From Rhodococcus spelaei (GTDB lineage Bacteria; Actinomycetota; Actinomycetes; Mycobacteriales; Mycobacteriaceae), in the NCBI RefSeq assembly GCF_006704125.1, contig NZ_VIGH01000001.1, positions 495,823 to 559,822 of the forward strand: a stretch of 64,000 bases of DNA. The letters run 5' to 3'. Below are positions 28,383 through 39,551 of this stretch, in pieces. A program made the position numbers and the translations under genes. Every line of letters starts with the position of its first letter. Positions within the stretch are counted from its first letter, which is position 1. Under the pieces are notes generated by a model that worked only from the letters and a program-made list of their open reading frames with translations, was not told where the DNA came from and did no database searches.

Positions 28383-29600
28383 CTACGGCGACTGCTCGTG
28401 TTCGCCGTGCCGGATCTGCTCGCGCGGGTCGGAGAACCGCCACATCTCGTAGCCGATCATCGCGGCCAGGACCGCGACCAGCGCGCCGAGGGTCACCAGC
28501 GCGGGCGCGTGCCAGAGCGCCGGGACCAGTGCGGCAAGGACCGCGGCCGCGACCACGCGCGGCACGGTCACGGACCGTGTCGCGTACGCCTTGAAGAAGA
28601 CCAGCGCCAGCAGGTACAGGGCCGCACCGCCGAGCAGCGCGACCAACGGCCAGCCGGACAGCGGGTCGGTGAGTCGATGATGGTTGCCGTCCCCGACGTA
28701 GGCCAGGATCTTCTTGAGGCCGAGCGAGAGCATCACGATCCCGACCACCATCGGCAGGTGCCCGAAGGAGTAGCAGTTGCGGGCGACGGCGATCTGTCTG
28801 GCGCCGGACGCGGCTTCGAGGGCGTTCTCGACGGCCAGCGAGGTGACGTCGAAGTAGGCCCACCACAGCAGTGCGGACACGCCGAGGCCCAGGAGTGAGG
28901 CCACGATGATCGCCCAGGAGATCGGCAGCGCCGCCACACCGATGCCGATCGAGACGATCGACTCCCCGAGCGCGACGATGATGATCAGACCGTGCCGTTC
29001 GGCGAAATGGCTCACCGACCGCAGTCGCCAGTCGGTCCCGCCGACGAGCGTGCCGAGGTAGTCGCCCACCAGGGCCAGAATCCACATCACGGTCTGCGCG
29101 GTGCCCGTCAGCTGGGAGGCCACGAGCAGGCATGCGGTGCCGGCGAGCATGCTCGGCGCGAATCGCAGGAGCTGCTTGCGCAACTGCGGATCGTCGGCGC
29201 TGACGATCCAGAACATCAGCATGTGGAGGAGCCGGACCACGAAGTAGCCGAGCGCGAACACCACCGGTCCGTCCAGGCCGCCCGGCAGGTCGTCGAACGC
29301 CTCCGGAATGGTCAGCGCGGTGACGAACACCGCCCCCATCGCCGCGAACACCACCACCCGGGAGACGCCCTCGTCCGCCCGCACCAGGTTCCAGAGCCAC
29401 GCGTAGCCGACCCAGCTCCACCACACCACCGCCATCACCAGGACCCCGCGCAGCAGGTTGGTGCCGGTGGGATCGTCCGCCATCAGGTCGGTGACGCGGG
29501 TCAACGCGAACACGAATACGAGGTCGAAGAACAGTTCGAGCGGCGACACCGCCGCCCGCTCCTGAACTGCCTGCACACGGAGGCGTTTCGGGGTGATCAC
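28383..29600 (-). CDS. Low-temperature-requirement A (LtrA)-family membrane protein
   Basis: A 405-residue membrane protein with about ten hydrophobic segments. Family marks are SPLELFFDLVFVFALTRVTDLM near the N-terminus and HFAERHGLIIIVALGESIVSIG near residue 200. LtrA proteins are widespread, with no settled biochemical role. The ATG at 29600 is used. The gene is divergent from ask, with 162 bp between the starts. Confidence 0.88.
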   Translation of the reverse strand: MITPKRLRVQAVQERAAVSPLELFFDLVFVFALTRVTDLMADDPTGTNLLRGVLVMAVVWWSWVGYAWLWNLVRADEGVSRVVVFAAMGAVFVTALTIPEAFDDLPGGLDGPVVFALGYFVVRLLHMLMFWIVSADDPQLRKQLLRFAPSMLAGTACLLVASQLTGTAQTVMWILALVGDYLGTLVGGTDWRLRSVSHFAERHGLIIIVALGESIVSIGIGVAALPISWAIIVASLLGLGVSALLWWAYFDVTSLAVENALEAASGARQIAVARNCYSFGHLPMVVGIVMLSLGLKKILAYVGDGNHHRLTDPLSGWPLVALLGGAALYLLALVFFKAYATRSVTVPRVVAAAVLAALVPALWHAPALVTLGALVAVLAAMIGYEMWRFSDPREQIRHGEHEQSP

Positions 29601-29708
29601 CCGCTCATGCTGCCACCGGTTGCGTTCGTCCGCCGACTATCGGGAGGCCCCGGGCGGGAGGACCGACCACACGTGGTACCGGCTGGCTGCGAGTGTGCGC
29701 GAAGGCGT

Positions 29709-29739
29709 CGGTAAGCTGGACAACCGGACTTACTTACCG
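29709..29739 (+). promoter_or_regulatory. Inverted repeat in the ask promoter region
   Basis: CGGTAAG (29709-29715) and CTTACCG (29733-29739) are perfect 7-bp arms 17 bases apart, ending 23 bp before the ask start. It may be an operator or leader hairpin; no lysine-riboswitch-like layout is seen. Confidence 0.35.
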
Positions 29740-29762
29740 TTCCCCGATCCGGAGGTTTTGGC

Positions 29763-32071
<2,309 letters not shown>

Positions 32072-32091
32072 CTCTCCGCCGCTCGCATTCA

Positions 32092-32146
32092 GGGTGAAGG
32101 GAACCTTCAATCGGTCTGACCGGGTGAAGGTTCCCTTCACCCTTTT
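32092..32146 (+). terminator. Rho-independent terminator of ask-asd
   Basis: GGGTGAAGGGAACCTTCA (32092-32109) pairs perfectly with 32125-32142, with a small CGGT/ACCG stem inside the loop, followed by TTTT. It lies 20 bases after the asd stop. It also fits as terminator for the convergent gene ending at 32158. Confidence 0.92.
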
Positions 32147-32157
32147 GGGGTGGCGGG

Positions 32158-32535
32158 TCAGGGGAGGCGGAGGCGGGGGACCGGCGGGGCGGGACGGTCG
32201 GGGGCAGCGAGCTCGTCGACCAGGTGGGTCGACCAGCCGAGCAGTCCCGAGACGTCCAGCGCGTGCGGCGGCCGATCCTCGTAGGGGCCGATCAGGTCCC
32301 GGCCACGCCGCAGTGCGAACGTCGCGGCAGCGGTCTCGCCGCGTGCCGCCTGGGTGAGTCCCTCGATCAGCAGCGCGAGGCCCTGCCACAGTTCGAGTTC
32401 CTCGGCGGGTGCGTCGCGGGCCGTGCTCGCGAGCAGGACCCCGGCTTCCTCCATTGCGCCGTGATCGAGCAGGCGCTGTGATTCGGTGACGGTGGCGCCG
32501 AGATCGAGCTGCGGGCCCCCGGGTGCATCGGCCAT
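32158..32535 (-). CDS. DUF309-like protein
   Basis: A 125-residue helical protein. The segment LLDHGAMEEAGVLLAS...EELELWQGLALLIEGLTQAARGETAAATFALRRG resembles DUF309, although the usual His-Glu pair at the start is changed here. The rest is Pro/Arg rich. No function is established for the family. Start ATG 32535. Head end lies near the BrkB-like gene on the same strand (29 bp gap), so the two may be co-transcribed. Confidence 0.65.
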   Translation of the reverse strand: MADAPGGPQLDLGATVTESQRLLDHGAMEEAGVLLASTARDAPAEELELWQGLALLIEGLTQAARGETAAATFALRRGRDLIGPYEDRPPHALDVSGLLGWSTHLVDELAAPDRPAPPVPRLRLP

Positions 32536-32564
32536 GACTCGAATCTAGTGGATGGCGGTGCAAC

Positions 32565-33476
32565 TCACCTCGCGCTCTCGTGCGCCGGTTCGGGTTCCGT
32601 CGTCACCACGGGACCGCGGAGAAGGCGCCCGAGCACCCCCTCGTCCAGCGCGAGCGCCTTGACGATCGCGGCCGAGCCGACGACGACACCGGACATCACG
32701 AACATCCAGGTGATGGTGGTGAACACGAGCCCGAGCGCACCGAACTTCTGCTGGCCGGAGGCCGCTGCGAGGGGCAGGTAGACATGACCGGCGATGCGTA
32801 GCAGCGCCAACCCGATCGCGGTGAGCCCGGCCGTGGCCCACAGCACGCGCCCGCGCAGCCTGCCCTCGGTGAGCAGATACGGCACGGCCGACCACAACGC
32901 GAACCAGATGACGAGCTCGACGCCGAACGCCAGTGGCGGGCCGACCCAGTCCACCCCGGACAGGCTCTGCACTCGTGCGATGAGTCCGAACGAGCTGGCA
33001 ACCGCGATCAGCACCGCGATCCAGCGCCAGCCGCCTCGGATGGACAGGGTCGGGATGTTCCACACCTTGCCGTAGACGCGGCCGAGGGCACGGGCGAACG
33101 ACGTGCCGCTGACGATGACCATGAGCAGGCCGATGATCCCGAACGTGGCGAAGCTCGGCTTGTTGGCGTCGACGGCCCCGAGGGTCGCGGCGAGGTCGAG
33201 CGACGTCGGATCGAACCCGAACTGGTCGATGAGGGTGTCCGAGGCCGGGCGAAGATTTCCGATGGTGCCCACCACGATGATCACCGGCAGCACGGAGGTG
33301 AACTCCTGGGCGGCGAGGGTCATCGAGCGGTCACCCAGTTCGATGTCGATGATCGACTTGATCACCCGCGCCACCGTCCGACCCGGTGCCGTCCGCTTCA
33401 GCCAGCCGCGGGCGGTCTGCCTCTGGACCTCGAGAGCCTCCTTGGCCAGGGCCACCGAGAGCTTCGACTGCTTCAT
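32565..33476 (-). CDS. YihY/BrkB-family inner-membrane protein
   Basis: A protein of about 303 residues with six hydrophobic segments, the YihY/BrkB layout. Recognisable segments are SMTLAAQEFTSVLPVIIVVG near residue 50, and the later LLMVIVSGTSFARALGRVYGKVW and GLVFTTITWMFVMSGVVVGSAAIV. The family was once thought to be RNase BN, which is now rejected; its role is unknown. The start is uncertain: ATG 33476 is taken, and GTG 33479 or a longer frame from 33602 (containing an unrelated Cys-rich stretch) is less likely. Confidence 0.82.
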   Translation of the reverse strand: MKQSKLSVALAKEALEVQRQTARGWLKRTAPGRTVARVIKSIIDIELGDRSMTLAAQEFTSVLPVIIVVGTIGNLRPASDTLIDQFGFDPTSLDLAATLGAVDANKPSFATFGIIGLLMVIVSGTSFARALGRVYGKVWNIPTLSIRGGWRWIAVLIAVASSFGLIARVQSLSGVDWVGPPLAFGVELVIWFALWSAVPYLLTEGRLRGRVLWATAGLTAIGLALLRIAGHVYLPLAAASGQQKFGALGLVFTTITWMFVMSGVVVGSAAIVKALALDEGVLGRLLRGPVVTTEPEPAHESAR

Positions 33477-33627
33477 CACGAGGACAGTCAACTCGACATC
33501 GGCCGGTCCACCATCATCCGGCCGAGGTGAGTCTTCGTTCGCGCAGCCGCCGAGCGTGCACTTGTCGGGGCATCGCCCGAGAGGAAGCGACAGCAGGTGC
33601 ACTCTCGGCGGGTCGGGAGGCGCGGGC

Positions 33628-34194
33628 TTACGGCTGGGTGAGCAGCGCGATGATCGCGTGCATCTCCTCGGGGGTCGGCGTGGGCAGGCTGTCGCGACCG
33701 TGCACGAACCCGATACCGGCGTAGACCAGCGTGCCGGCGCGTAGCCGGGCCTGTTCCGCGTCGAACCCGACGTCGGTCAACGCGTCCTGGACGAGCTGCA
33801 TGATGCGTCGGTCGAGGGCACGGACCGCCTCGGCCACCCGCGGCTCGGTGCGGGCCCAGTCCCTGATCGCCCGTTCCACCGACCACGACCGGTGTTCGAT
33901 GAGGATCGCGGACATCTGCTCGAGGCGCTGCTGCGCGGGAATCGACTCGACCAGGTCCAGACCGCGGGCCGCGTCGTTCTGCTGCCCGCACCAGCGCTCG
34001 GCGACGGCGGTCATCAGCTCTGCCAGGTCGGCGAAGTGCCAGTAGAAGCTGCCCTTGGTCACCTGCAGCTGGTCACACAGACGCGAGATCTTGACCGCGG
34101 AAACACCCTCGCTGACAAGAAGATCCAGTGCCGCCTGCGTCCACTGGTCTACGGACAGTCGGGGGGAGCGCTTTGGCGCCGGTGTGGAGGCCAT
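33628..34194 (-). CDS. TetR-family transcription repressor
   Basis: A 188-residue regulator. The N-terminal helix-turn-helix (about residues 14-60: AALDLLVSEGVSAVKISRLCDQLQVTKGSFYWHFADLAELM) is typical TetR. The helical ligand domain follows (70-188). It lies 10 bp downstream of the lipase-like gene on the same strand, so the two are probably one unit. A palindrome at 35095-35118, in the promoter region shared by the lipase-like gene and the multicopper oxidase, is its most likely operator. Confidence 0.9.
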   Translation of the reverse strand: MASTPAPKRSPRLSVDQWTQAALDLLVSEGVSAVKISRLCDQLQVTKGSFYWHFADLAELMTAVAERWCGQQNDAARGLDLVESIPAQQRLEQMSAILIEHRSWSVERAIRDWARTEPRVAEAVRALDRRIMQLVQDALTDVGFDAEQARLRAGTLVYAGIGFVHGRDSLPTPTPEEMHAIIALLTQP

Positions 34195-34204
34195 GCCAGT
34201 GATC

Positions 34205-35062
34205 CTACGAGCCGGCAGCGCCGACGCCGCGGGCGCGCAGCAGCGCCGCGACGGTGAGCTGCCGGATGAGGGGATCGGCCGCGAGCTGAAAGTGATTGCT
34301 GCGGTTGGATGTATCGACGTCCTGGATCACGATCGTGGTCATCCCGGCCGTGGCGACCGAGGTGAAGGGGACGACGAGCCCGTCCGAGGCGGACAGGACG
34401 TTGGTGTAGGTAACCCCCGGTGTCGGGAAGGGTGCCCGGTGCAGTTCGGTCAGGAAGTCCGATCCGCGGACCAGTTGGCGGCAGCCGGCGCACAGCGGGT
34501 CGATCAGCGGTCGCTCCAGGGCGAGGATCGTGTCGTACGTCCCGAGCCGACGGGAAAGATCCTCGGCCGCACCGAGTTCGGCGATGCTGGTGCCGTCCCA
34601 CATCGATCCGACTGCGGTAACGGAGCGAACCCGGTGCTCGCGCGGGTGGTTCTGGAGGTACCGCTGGGCGACGAGGGCCCCGGCGCCGGCCGCGACGAGG
34701 TCGATGTCGACGACGCCCCCGGCCGCCACCGCGTCGACCGCCGCCGCCAGTTCGTCCGCGCTGTCCTCGAGCGCGGCCAGCCCGGCGACCGGCAGTCGTG
34801 GGTCGGTGACCCCGTAGGTGAAGCGGTAGCTGCACAGCCCACGGACGTCGAGGTCGTCGGCCAGGTCGCGCCACTGGTCGGCGTTCGCGGCCAGGTCGTG
34901 GACCAGCAGCACCGCGCGATCCCGATGGTCGCCGCAGGCGGCTCCGGCAGTCGGCATTTCGGTGGTGTCCGCGGCGGCGCTGCCAGTCCCCGTCGGGGCC
35001 GACACGGCCAGCGCGGTTGCCGCGAGGATCGTCAGGAAACGCCTTCTACCTGCAGTGATCAC
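34205..35062 (-). CDS. Secreted lipase-like alpha/beta hydrolase lacking the nucleophile Ser
   Basis: About 285 residues. The N-terminus has a Tat-like signal (GRRRFLTILAATALAVSA, then Ala-rich SAAAD). The body has the secreted actinobacterial lipase layout: AVLLVHDLAANADQW for the oxyanion region, an acid in SASDGLVVPFTS, and NHFQLAADPL for the catalytic His. At the expected nucleophile elbow G-x-S-x-G the protein reads LVAAGAGALVAQRY, with no Ser, so classic hydrolysis seems lost. Start is taken as GTG 35062, which follows GGAGG by 4 bases; ATG 35098 is also in frame but would overlap the operator-like palindrome. The nearby TetR gene is downstream on the same strand. Confidence 0.75.
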   Translation of the reverse strand: MITAGRRRFLTILAATALAVSAPTGTGSAAADTTEMPTAGAACGDHRDRAVLLVHDLAANADQWRDLADDLDVRGLCSYRFTYGVTDPRLPVAGLAALEDSADELAAAVDAVAAGGVVDIDLVAAGAGALVAQRYLQNHPREHRVRSVTAVGSMWDGTSIAELGAAEDLSRRLGTYDTILALERPLIDPLCAGCRQLVRGSDFLTELHRAPFPTPGVTYTNVLSASDGLVVPFTSVATAGMTTIVIQDVDTSNRSNHFQLAADPLIRQLTVAALLRARGVGAAGS

Positions 35063-35094
35063 GAGTCCTCCGAGCGATCGCGAAATCCCCTTCT

Positions 35095-35118
35095 CCATAC
35101 CATACGGTAGGGTATGGT
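35095..35118. promoter_or_regulatory. TetR-type operator palindrome
   Basis: ACCATAC (35099-35105) and GTATGGT (35112-35118) are perfect arms with a 6-bp spacer. A second, overlapping pair CCATACC/GGTATGG (35095-35101 and 35111-35117) widens it. It lies between divergent starts at 35062 and 35172. Size and sequence resemble TetR-family operators; binding by the TetR at 33628 is inferred. Confidence 0.65.
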
Positions 35119-35171
35119 CAGCGTCGCAACCTCCGAGAAGTGATCTGTTCGAGCAGCCACAGGAGCGTTAC

Positions 35172-37016
35172 GTGAAGATGTCGGCATCGATCTCCCGCCG
35201 GGCCTTCGTCCGGGGCCTGGCACTGACGGCGGGCGTGGGCACGGTGTCAGCCGGCTCCGCGAGCGTCGCGACGGGCCGGATCCGGCAGGGCGATCCCACT
35301 CGGCCACTGGTCTTCCAGTCGCCGACGGTCGAGCCCTTCCGGGACCCGCTTCCGCCACTGCCCAGCCTCACCGGGTCCGACTTCGAGGTACGCGCCGCAA
35401 GCGGCCTGCACCGGTTCCACACGGACCTCGATCCGTCACCGTCGCTCGGTTACGGCGGGATGGACTACCTCGGGCCGACGATCGAGGCACACGCCGGTGA
35501 GCCGACCACTGTCGCGTTCCACAACGACATCGCCACGCACCCGTTCGCCGCAGATTTCGACACCTCGCTGCACGGACTCAGCGAGCGGGACCGCACCGAG
35601 GTGCCCACCTCGATGCATCTGCACGGCGGCGTGACGGCTCCGGAATTCGACGGTCATCCCGAGTTGATCTCGCGCCCCGGTGAGGGATTCGTCCACCACT
35701 TCCCGAACCGCCGGGAGGCCGGCTGCCTGTGGTACCACGACCACGCCATGGGCGTGACCCGACTCAACGTGTACGCCGGGTTGGCCGGGCTGTACACCCT
35801 GCGCGACGAGTTCGACACCGGCCGCGACGACAATCCGCTCGGCCTGCCCGCCGGCCAGTACGAAGTGCCGCTGGTCATGCAGGAGAAGCTGTTCACCGCC
35901 GACGGCAGGCAGAGTATCCGTTCGACACCGCTTGTGCCGCAGGGCCGTTGGGAAGGCGGAGCGGTCGGCGATGTCGGGGTGGTGAACGGCAAGATCTGGC
36001 CGGAACTCGAGGTGGCCCGCGGGCTCTACCGCTTGCGACTGCTCAACGCCGCCTCGTACAGCGTGTGGAACCTGTACTTCGGGAACCGGATGCGGTTCTG
36101 GGTGATCGGCACCGAGGGCGGTCTGCTCGACGCGCCGGTACCCACCACGCACGTCCGCCTCGCCCCGGCCGAACGGGTGGACATCCTGGTGGACTTCGGC
36201 GTGCTGGACGCCGACGCGACGGTGGAGCTTCGCAACGACGAGGCGGCACCCGGGCAGGCCGCACAGATCGGGGGCGTGCTCATGCCGCTGCTCTGCCGGT
36301 TCCGGGTTGGTCGGGCCCGGGGCTTCACCGGGGCGGTGCCGCAGACCCTGCGCGGCGGCCGACGCCAGCCCGCTGCGCTGCCACCGGTGCCGGCCCCGGA
36401 GGTCGTCCGCAACGTCACCCTCACCCAGCCCACCGAACTCCGGCTACCGCCGTCGATCATGTCGTTGAACAACCTGACCTACTCCTCGACGGACATCGAG
36501 ATGCCCCGACAGGGCACCGTCGAGCAGTGGAACATCGTCAACGCCACCAATGACCCGCACCCGGTACACATCCACCTGGTGACCTTCCGGGTGCTGGGCC
36601 GCCAGGTGATCGAGACGCTGCGGTACGCCCTGCACAACCCGCAGCCTCCGATCGGCACCCGGTGGACGCCGTCCGCCGACCCGTTCACGATCTCGCCGCT
36701 GATCCCGCCGGAACCCTGGGAGGTCGGCTTCAAGGAGACGGTGATCGTGAACCCGAACTCCATCACCCGGATCGTCGTGCGGTTCCCCACCGCGGACGAA
36801 CTGGGCTTCGACCCGGACGCGACCTTTGGTCCGGCGACCACCGGCCGCGCAGCGACCCCGGCGATCGGTCGCGAATCCGGTGTCCACGACGTCCATCTGG
36901 GTATGGACCACGGCGGGACCATCGCCGCGCCACCACTGCAGGGCTACGTCTGGCACTGCCACATACTCGACCACGAGGACCACGACATGATGCTCAAGTT
37001 CCGGACCGTCCGATGA
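35172..37016 (+). CDS. Multicopper oxidase (CotA/bilirubin-oxidase-like), Tat-exported
   Basis: Oxidises phenols, bilirubin-like compounds or metals and reduces O2 to water. In the 614-residue protein the Tat signal SRRAFVRGLALTAGVGTVSAGSA lies at residues 7-30. All four copper motifs are present: MHLHGG (about 148-153), WYHDHAMG (about 187-194), HPVHIHL (about 463-469) and WHCHILDHEDHDMM (about 594-607). The enzyme therefore looks complete and is probably periplasmic or secreted. GTG start at 35172, with AGGAG 6 bases upstream; ATG 35178 is also possible. First gene of a 20-kb one-direction cluster, and its stop overlaps the next ATG by 4 bases. Confidence 0.93.
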   Translation: MKMSASISRRAFVRGLALTAGVGTVSAGSASVATGRIRQGDPTRPLVFQSPTVEPFRDPLPPLPSLTGSDFEVRAASGLHRFHTDLDPSPSLGYGGMDYLGPTIEAHAGEPTTVAFHNDIATHPFAADFDTSLHGLSERDRTEVPTSMHLHGGVTAPEFDGHPELISRPGEGFVHHFPNRREAGCLWYHDHAMGVTRLNVYAGLAGLYTLRDEFDTGRDDNPLGLPAGQYEVPLVMQEKLFTADGRQSIRSTPLVPQGRWEGGAVGDVGVVNGKIWPELEVARGLYRLRLLNAASYSVWNLYFGNRMRFWVIGTEGGLLDAPVPTTHVRLAPAERVDILVDFGVLDADATVELRNDEAAPGQAAQIGGVLMPLLCRFRVGRARGFTGAVPQTLRGGRRQPAALPPVPAPEVVRNVTLTQPTELRLPPSIMSLNNLTYSSTDIEMPRQGTVEQWNIVNATNDPHPVHIHLVTFRVLGRQVIETLRYALHNPQPPIGTRWTPSADPFTISPLIPPEPWEVGFKETVIVNPNSITRIVVRFPTADELGFDPDATFGPATTGRAATPAIGRESGVHDVHLGMDHGGTIAAPPLQGYVWHCHILDHEDHDMMLKFRTVR

Positions 37017-38170
37017 CCGAGACCCTCGACCACTTCCAGCGGATCCCGTACCAGCCCGCCACCGACGGCCGGATCGAGATGCACTCCGGCCTGAGCCGGC
37101 ACTATCCGACCCTGCATGCGAACCTCGTTGCCAAACCGGGATTTTCGAGGCAAGTCGGCGTCGTCATGGCGCACCCGGCGTCGAACTTCCTCACCCATTT
37201 CCTGCTGCGGGCCCTCGCCGGGGCAGGCCTGCCCGCGATGGGACTGAACACCCGGTACGCGAACAACGAACCGGCGTTGATCATGGAGCGAGCGGCACTC
37301 GACCTCGGTGCCGGTGTCCGGTGGATGCGTGAGGAACTCGGTTTCGACAAGGTGGTGTTGCTCGGCTTCAGCGGCGGCGGCTCGCTGGCCTCGTTCTACC
37401 AGGCCCAGGCGCTGCGCCCGACCGTCACCGCGACCCCCGCCGGAGACCCGGTGGACCTCGCCGCCGCGGAACTGATTCCCGCCGACGCGCTGATGCTGGT
37501 GGGCGCGCACCCCGGGCGGGCGCGGGTGCTGCGGAACTGGATCGACGGCGCGGTGACCGACGAACTGGACCCGTTCGCCACCGACCCGGACCTGGACCTG
37601 TTTGCGCCGGGACGCGCGGTACCGCTGGACGCCGACTGGCTGCGCGACTACCGGGACGCCCAGCTCGCGCGGATGCGGCGGATCGACGCGTGGGCCCTGG
37701 CGCAGGTCGACGAGCTCACCCGGACCGGGGCCTCCGATCGCGGGTTCGTGGTGCACCGCACCACGGCCGACCCCCGCTTCATCGACCTCACCGTCGATCC
37801 CAGCGACCGGGCGCTGGGCAGCATGTACGGCGACCCCCGGTCCGCCAACACCGCAGCAGGTGGGCTGGCCCGGTTCGTCACGGTCCGAAGCTGGCTCAGC
37901 ACATGGAGTTTCGATCACACCAACGCGGACGCACTCAGGGACCTCACCACGGTCAAGACGCCGGCGATGGTGATGTCGCTGATGGCAGATCAGGCCGCGT
38001 TCCCCTCCGACTCGCGGGACCTGCACGCGGCGCTGCCCGGTGGCAGTGCGGAACTGATCGAGATGGCAGGGCTCAACCACTACCTGGTCGACCAGGCGGA
38101 CGGACTCGACTCGGTGGTGACCCGACTATGCGACTGGTTGGTCGCGCAGTCACTAGCGGAAGGAATCTGA
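37013..38170 (+). CDS. Alpha/beta hydrolase
   Basis: A 385-residue alpha/beta-fold hydrolase with nucleophile elbow GFSGGGS near residue 122, VVMAHPASNF for the oxyanion strand, and a C-terminal NHYLVDQADGL with the likely catalytic His. No signal peptide, so cytoplasmic. It could cleave an ester or a C-C bond; the substrate is unknown. ATGA overlap with the oxidase gene, and 3 bases before the MpaB-type gene. Confidence 0.87.
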   Translation: MTETLDHFQRIPYQPATDGRIEMHSGLSRHYPTLHANLVAKPGFSRQVGVVMAHPASNFLTHFLLRALAGAGLPAMGLNTRYANNEPALIMERAALDLGAGVRWMREELGFDKVVLLGFSGGGSLASFYQAQALRPTVTATPAGDPVDLAAAELIPADALMLVGAHPGRARVLRNWIDGAVTDELDPFATDPDLDLFAPGRAVPLDADWLRDYRDAQLARMRRIDAWALAQVDELTRTGASDRGFVVHRTTADPRFIDLTVDPSDRALGSMYGDPRSANTAAGGLARFVTVRSWLSTWSFDHTNADALRDLTTVKTPAMVMSLMADQAAFPSDSRDLHAALPGGSAELIEMAGLNHYLVDQADGLDSVVTRLCDWLVAQSLAEGI

Positions 38171-38173
38171 GAG

Positions 38174-39466
38174 ATGACCAGTCAGGTGCGGTCGACGGAA
38201 GGGCCTCGGGATATTTCTCCCGCGCAGGACAAGTGCCCCACCGCTTTTCGCTACTGGGACTCACTGAACTCACCTCGAACCCGGAGAATGCAGAAACTGA
38301 GCCGTCGGTTGACCGGTGGCGAACTGTTCCCCACCGACGAGCAGGCGACCGCCTTCTGCAACGACCTGTACGGCGGCGACCCGGTAGCCGAACGCTTCAT
38401 CGACGAGGTCTTCGAGGGAGATATCGGGCCCGTCGCCGGGCGCGCGATGCTCGACCGCGCACTCACCGAGGGAGTGCACGCGGTGCCCGACGCACCACCG
38501 TCGATGACGGAGCTGTTCGCCGAGTTCGAGGACGTGCCGGACTGGGTGCGGCCCGAGCTGGTCGAGCAGGGCGCGGCGATCTGGCGGCGCTGGGGCACCA
38601 TGCTTTTCACCGTCGCGGGGAGTACCACCCTGGAGATGTACACCGAGGCCGCCGTGGCCACGCCGCTGTCGCTGTCCGGCGGCTATGCCGGCGACAACGC
38701 GCTGCGCCGGTTCCTCGAGACCAGTCGCTTCTGGATCGACCTGTCCGAGCCGCACGCGTTGCTGACCCCCGGATCGAAGGGGCGTGCCACCGCGATGCGG
38801 GTCCGGGTGATGCACGTGTCGGTGCGCCGTCGCGTCGCCGAGCATCCGGAATGGGACAGCGAGCGCTGGGGTCTGCCGATCAGCCAGGGGTACATGATGC
38901 TCACGCTGATCGGCGGCAGCGTGGCGCCAGCGCTGGCCTTGTGGACGCTGGGCTATCAGACAACGCCCAAGGAGATGCGGGCGTTGCTGCACTTCCAGCG
39001 GTACATGGGGCACCTGCTGGGGGTGCGGGTCGGCTGGTACCCGGAGACCGTCCGCGACACCCTGCGCGCGCTGGCGATGGTGATCGCCTCGCGCTCCTAC
39101 GACTCCGGCAAGCACGGCGCGGAGCTGATCGAGTCGTTCCCGGCGAGCTTCGCGCCCCGTGACGGCCACCGCGGCCTGCAGCGGCTCCGGGAGGAGTACA
39201 ACTTCCGGATCTACTCTGCATACGCGGCGATCTTCATGGGCCCCAAGACCCGTCGGAAGTACGACCTGCCGCGGGCCTTTCCCTGGGTGCTCATCCCGGT
39301 CCTACGCTTCCCGCTGGTGACCGTGATGGAGCTGGCCCGGCGATTCGTTCCGGGAGTGTCGGGTCGCCTGGAGCGAATTGCGGTGTGGCACCGGGAGAAC
39401 TGGTATCGGGCGCAGATGGACGGCCGGGAGGCGGACTTCCAGGCCAAGGGTGCACTGCGGCGGTGA
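38174..39466 (+). CDS. MpaB/latex-clearing-type oxygenase (DUF2236)
   Basis: A 430-residue protein of the DUF2236 family, which includes the rubber oxygenase Lcp and the fungal prenyl-chain-cleaving MpaB. FTVAGSTTLEMYTEAAVATPLSLSGGY, TPGSKGRATAMRVRVMHVSVRRRV and WGLPISQGYMMLTLIGGS are family segments; the conserved His/Arg/Lys residues of the heme-b site fall here. There is no Tat signal, unlike secreted Lcp, so it acts inside the cell. Two hydrophobic stretches near the C-terminus (about 377-395) may touch the membrane. Start ATG 38174, 3 bases after the hydrolase stop. Its last codons and stop lie in the first unit of a 24-bp tandem repeat. Confidence 0.85.
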   Translation: MTSQVRSTEGPRDISPAQDKCPTAFRYWDSLNSPRTRRMQKLSRRLTGGELFPTDEQATAFCNDLYGGDPVAERFIDEVFEGDIGPVAGRAMLDRALTEGVHAVPDAPPSMTELFAEFEDVPDWVRPELVEQGAAIWRRWGTMLFTVAGSTTLEMYTEAAVATPLSLSGGYAGDNALRRFLETSRFWIDLSEPHALLTPGSKGRATAMRVRVMHVSVRRRVAEHPEWDSERWGLPISQGYMMLTLIGGSVAPALALWTLGYQTTPKEMRALLHFQRYMGHLLGVRVGWYPETVRDTLRALAMVIASRSYDSGKHGAELIESFPASFAPRDGHRGLQRLREEYNFRIYSAYAAIFMGPKTRRKYDLPRAFPWVLIPVLRFPLVTVMELARRFVPGVSGRLERIAVWHRENWYRAQMDGREADFQAKGALRR

Positions 39467-39519
39467 CGCTCGGGTGCACTGCGGCGGTGACGCACGGGTG
39501 CACTGCGGCGGTGACGCAT
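39448..39519 (+). repeat. Three tandem 24-bp units spanning the end of the MpaB-type gene
   Basis: Units 39448-39471, 39472-39495 and 39496-39519 are identical except for their last two bases (TC, AC, AT). The core starts GGGTGCACTGCGGCGG. The first unit holds the last codons and the TGA of the upstream gene, so the two further units look like slippage copies in the gap before the next gene. Confidence 0.9.
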
Positions 39520-39551
39520 ACGGGACTTCCCACCACGAATCGGAGGCAGCT

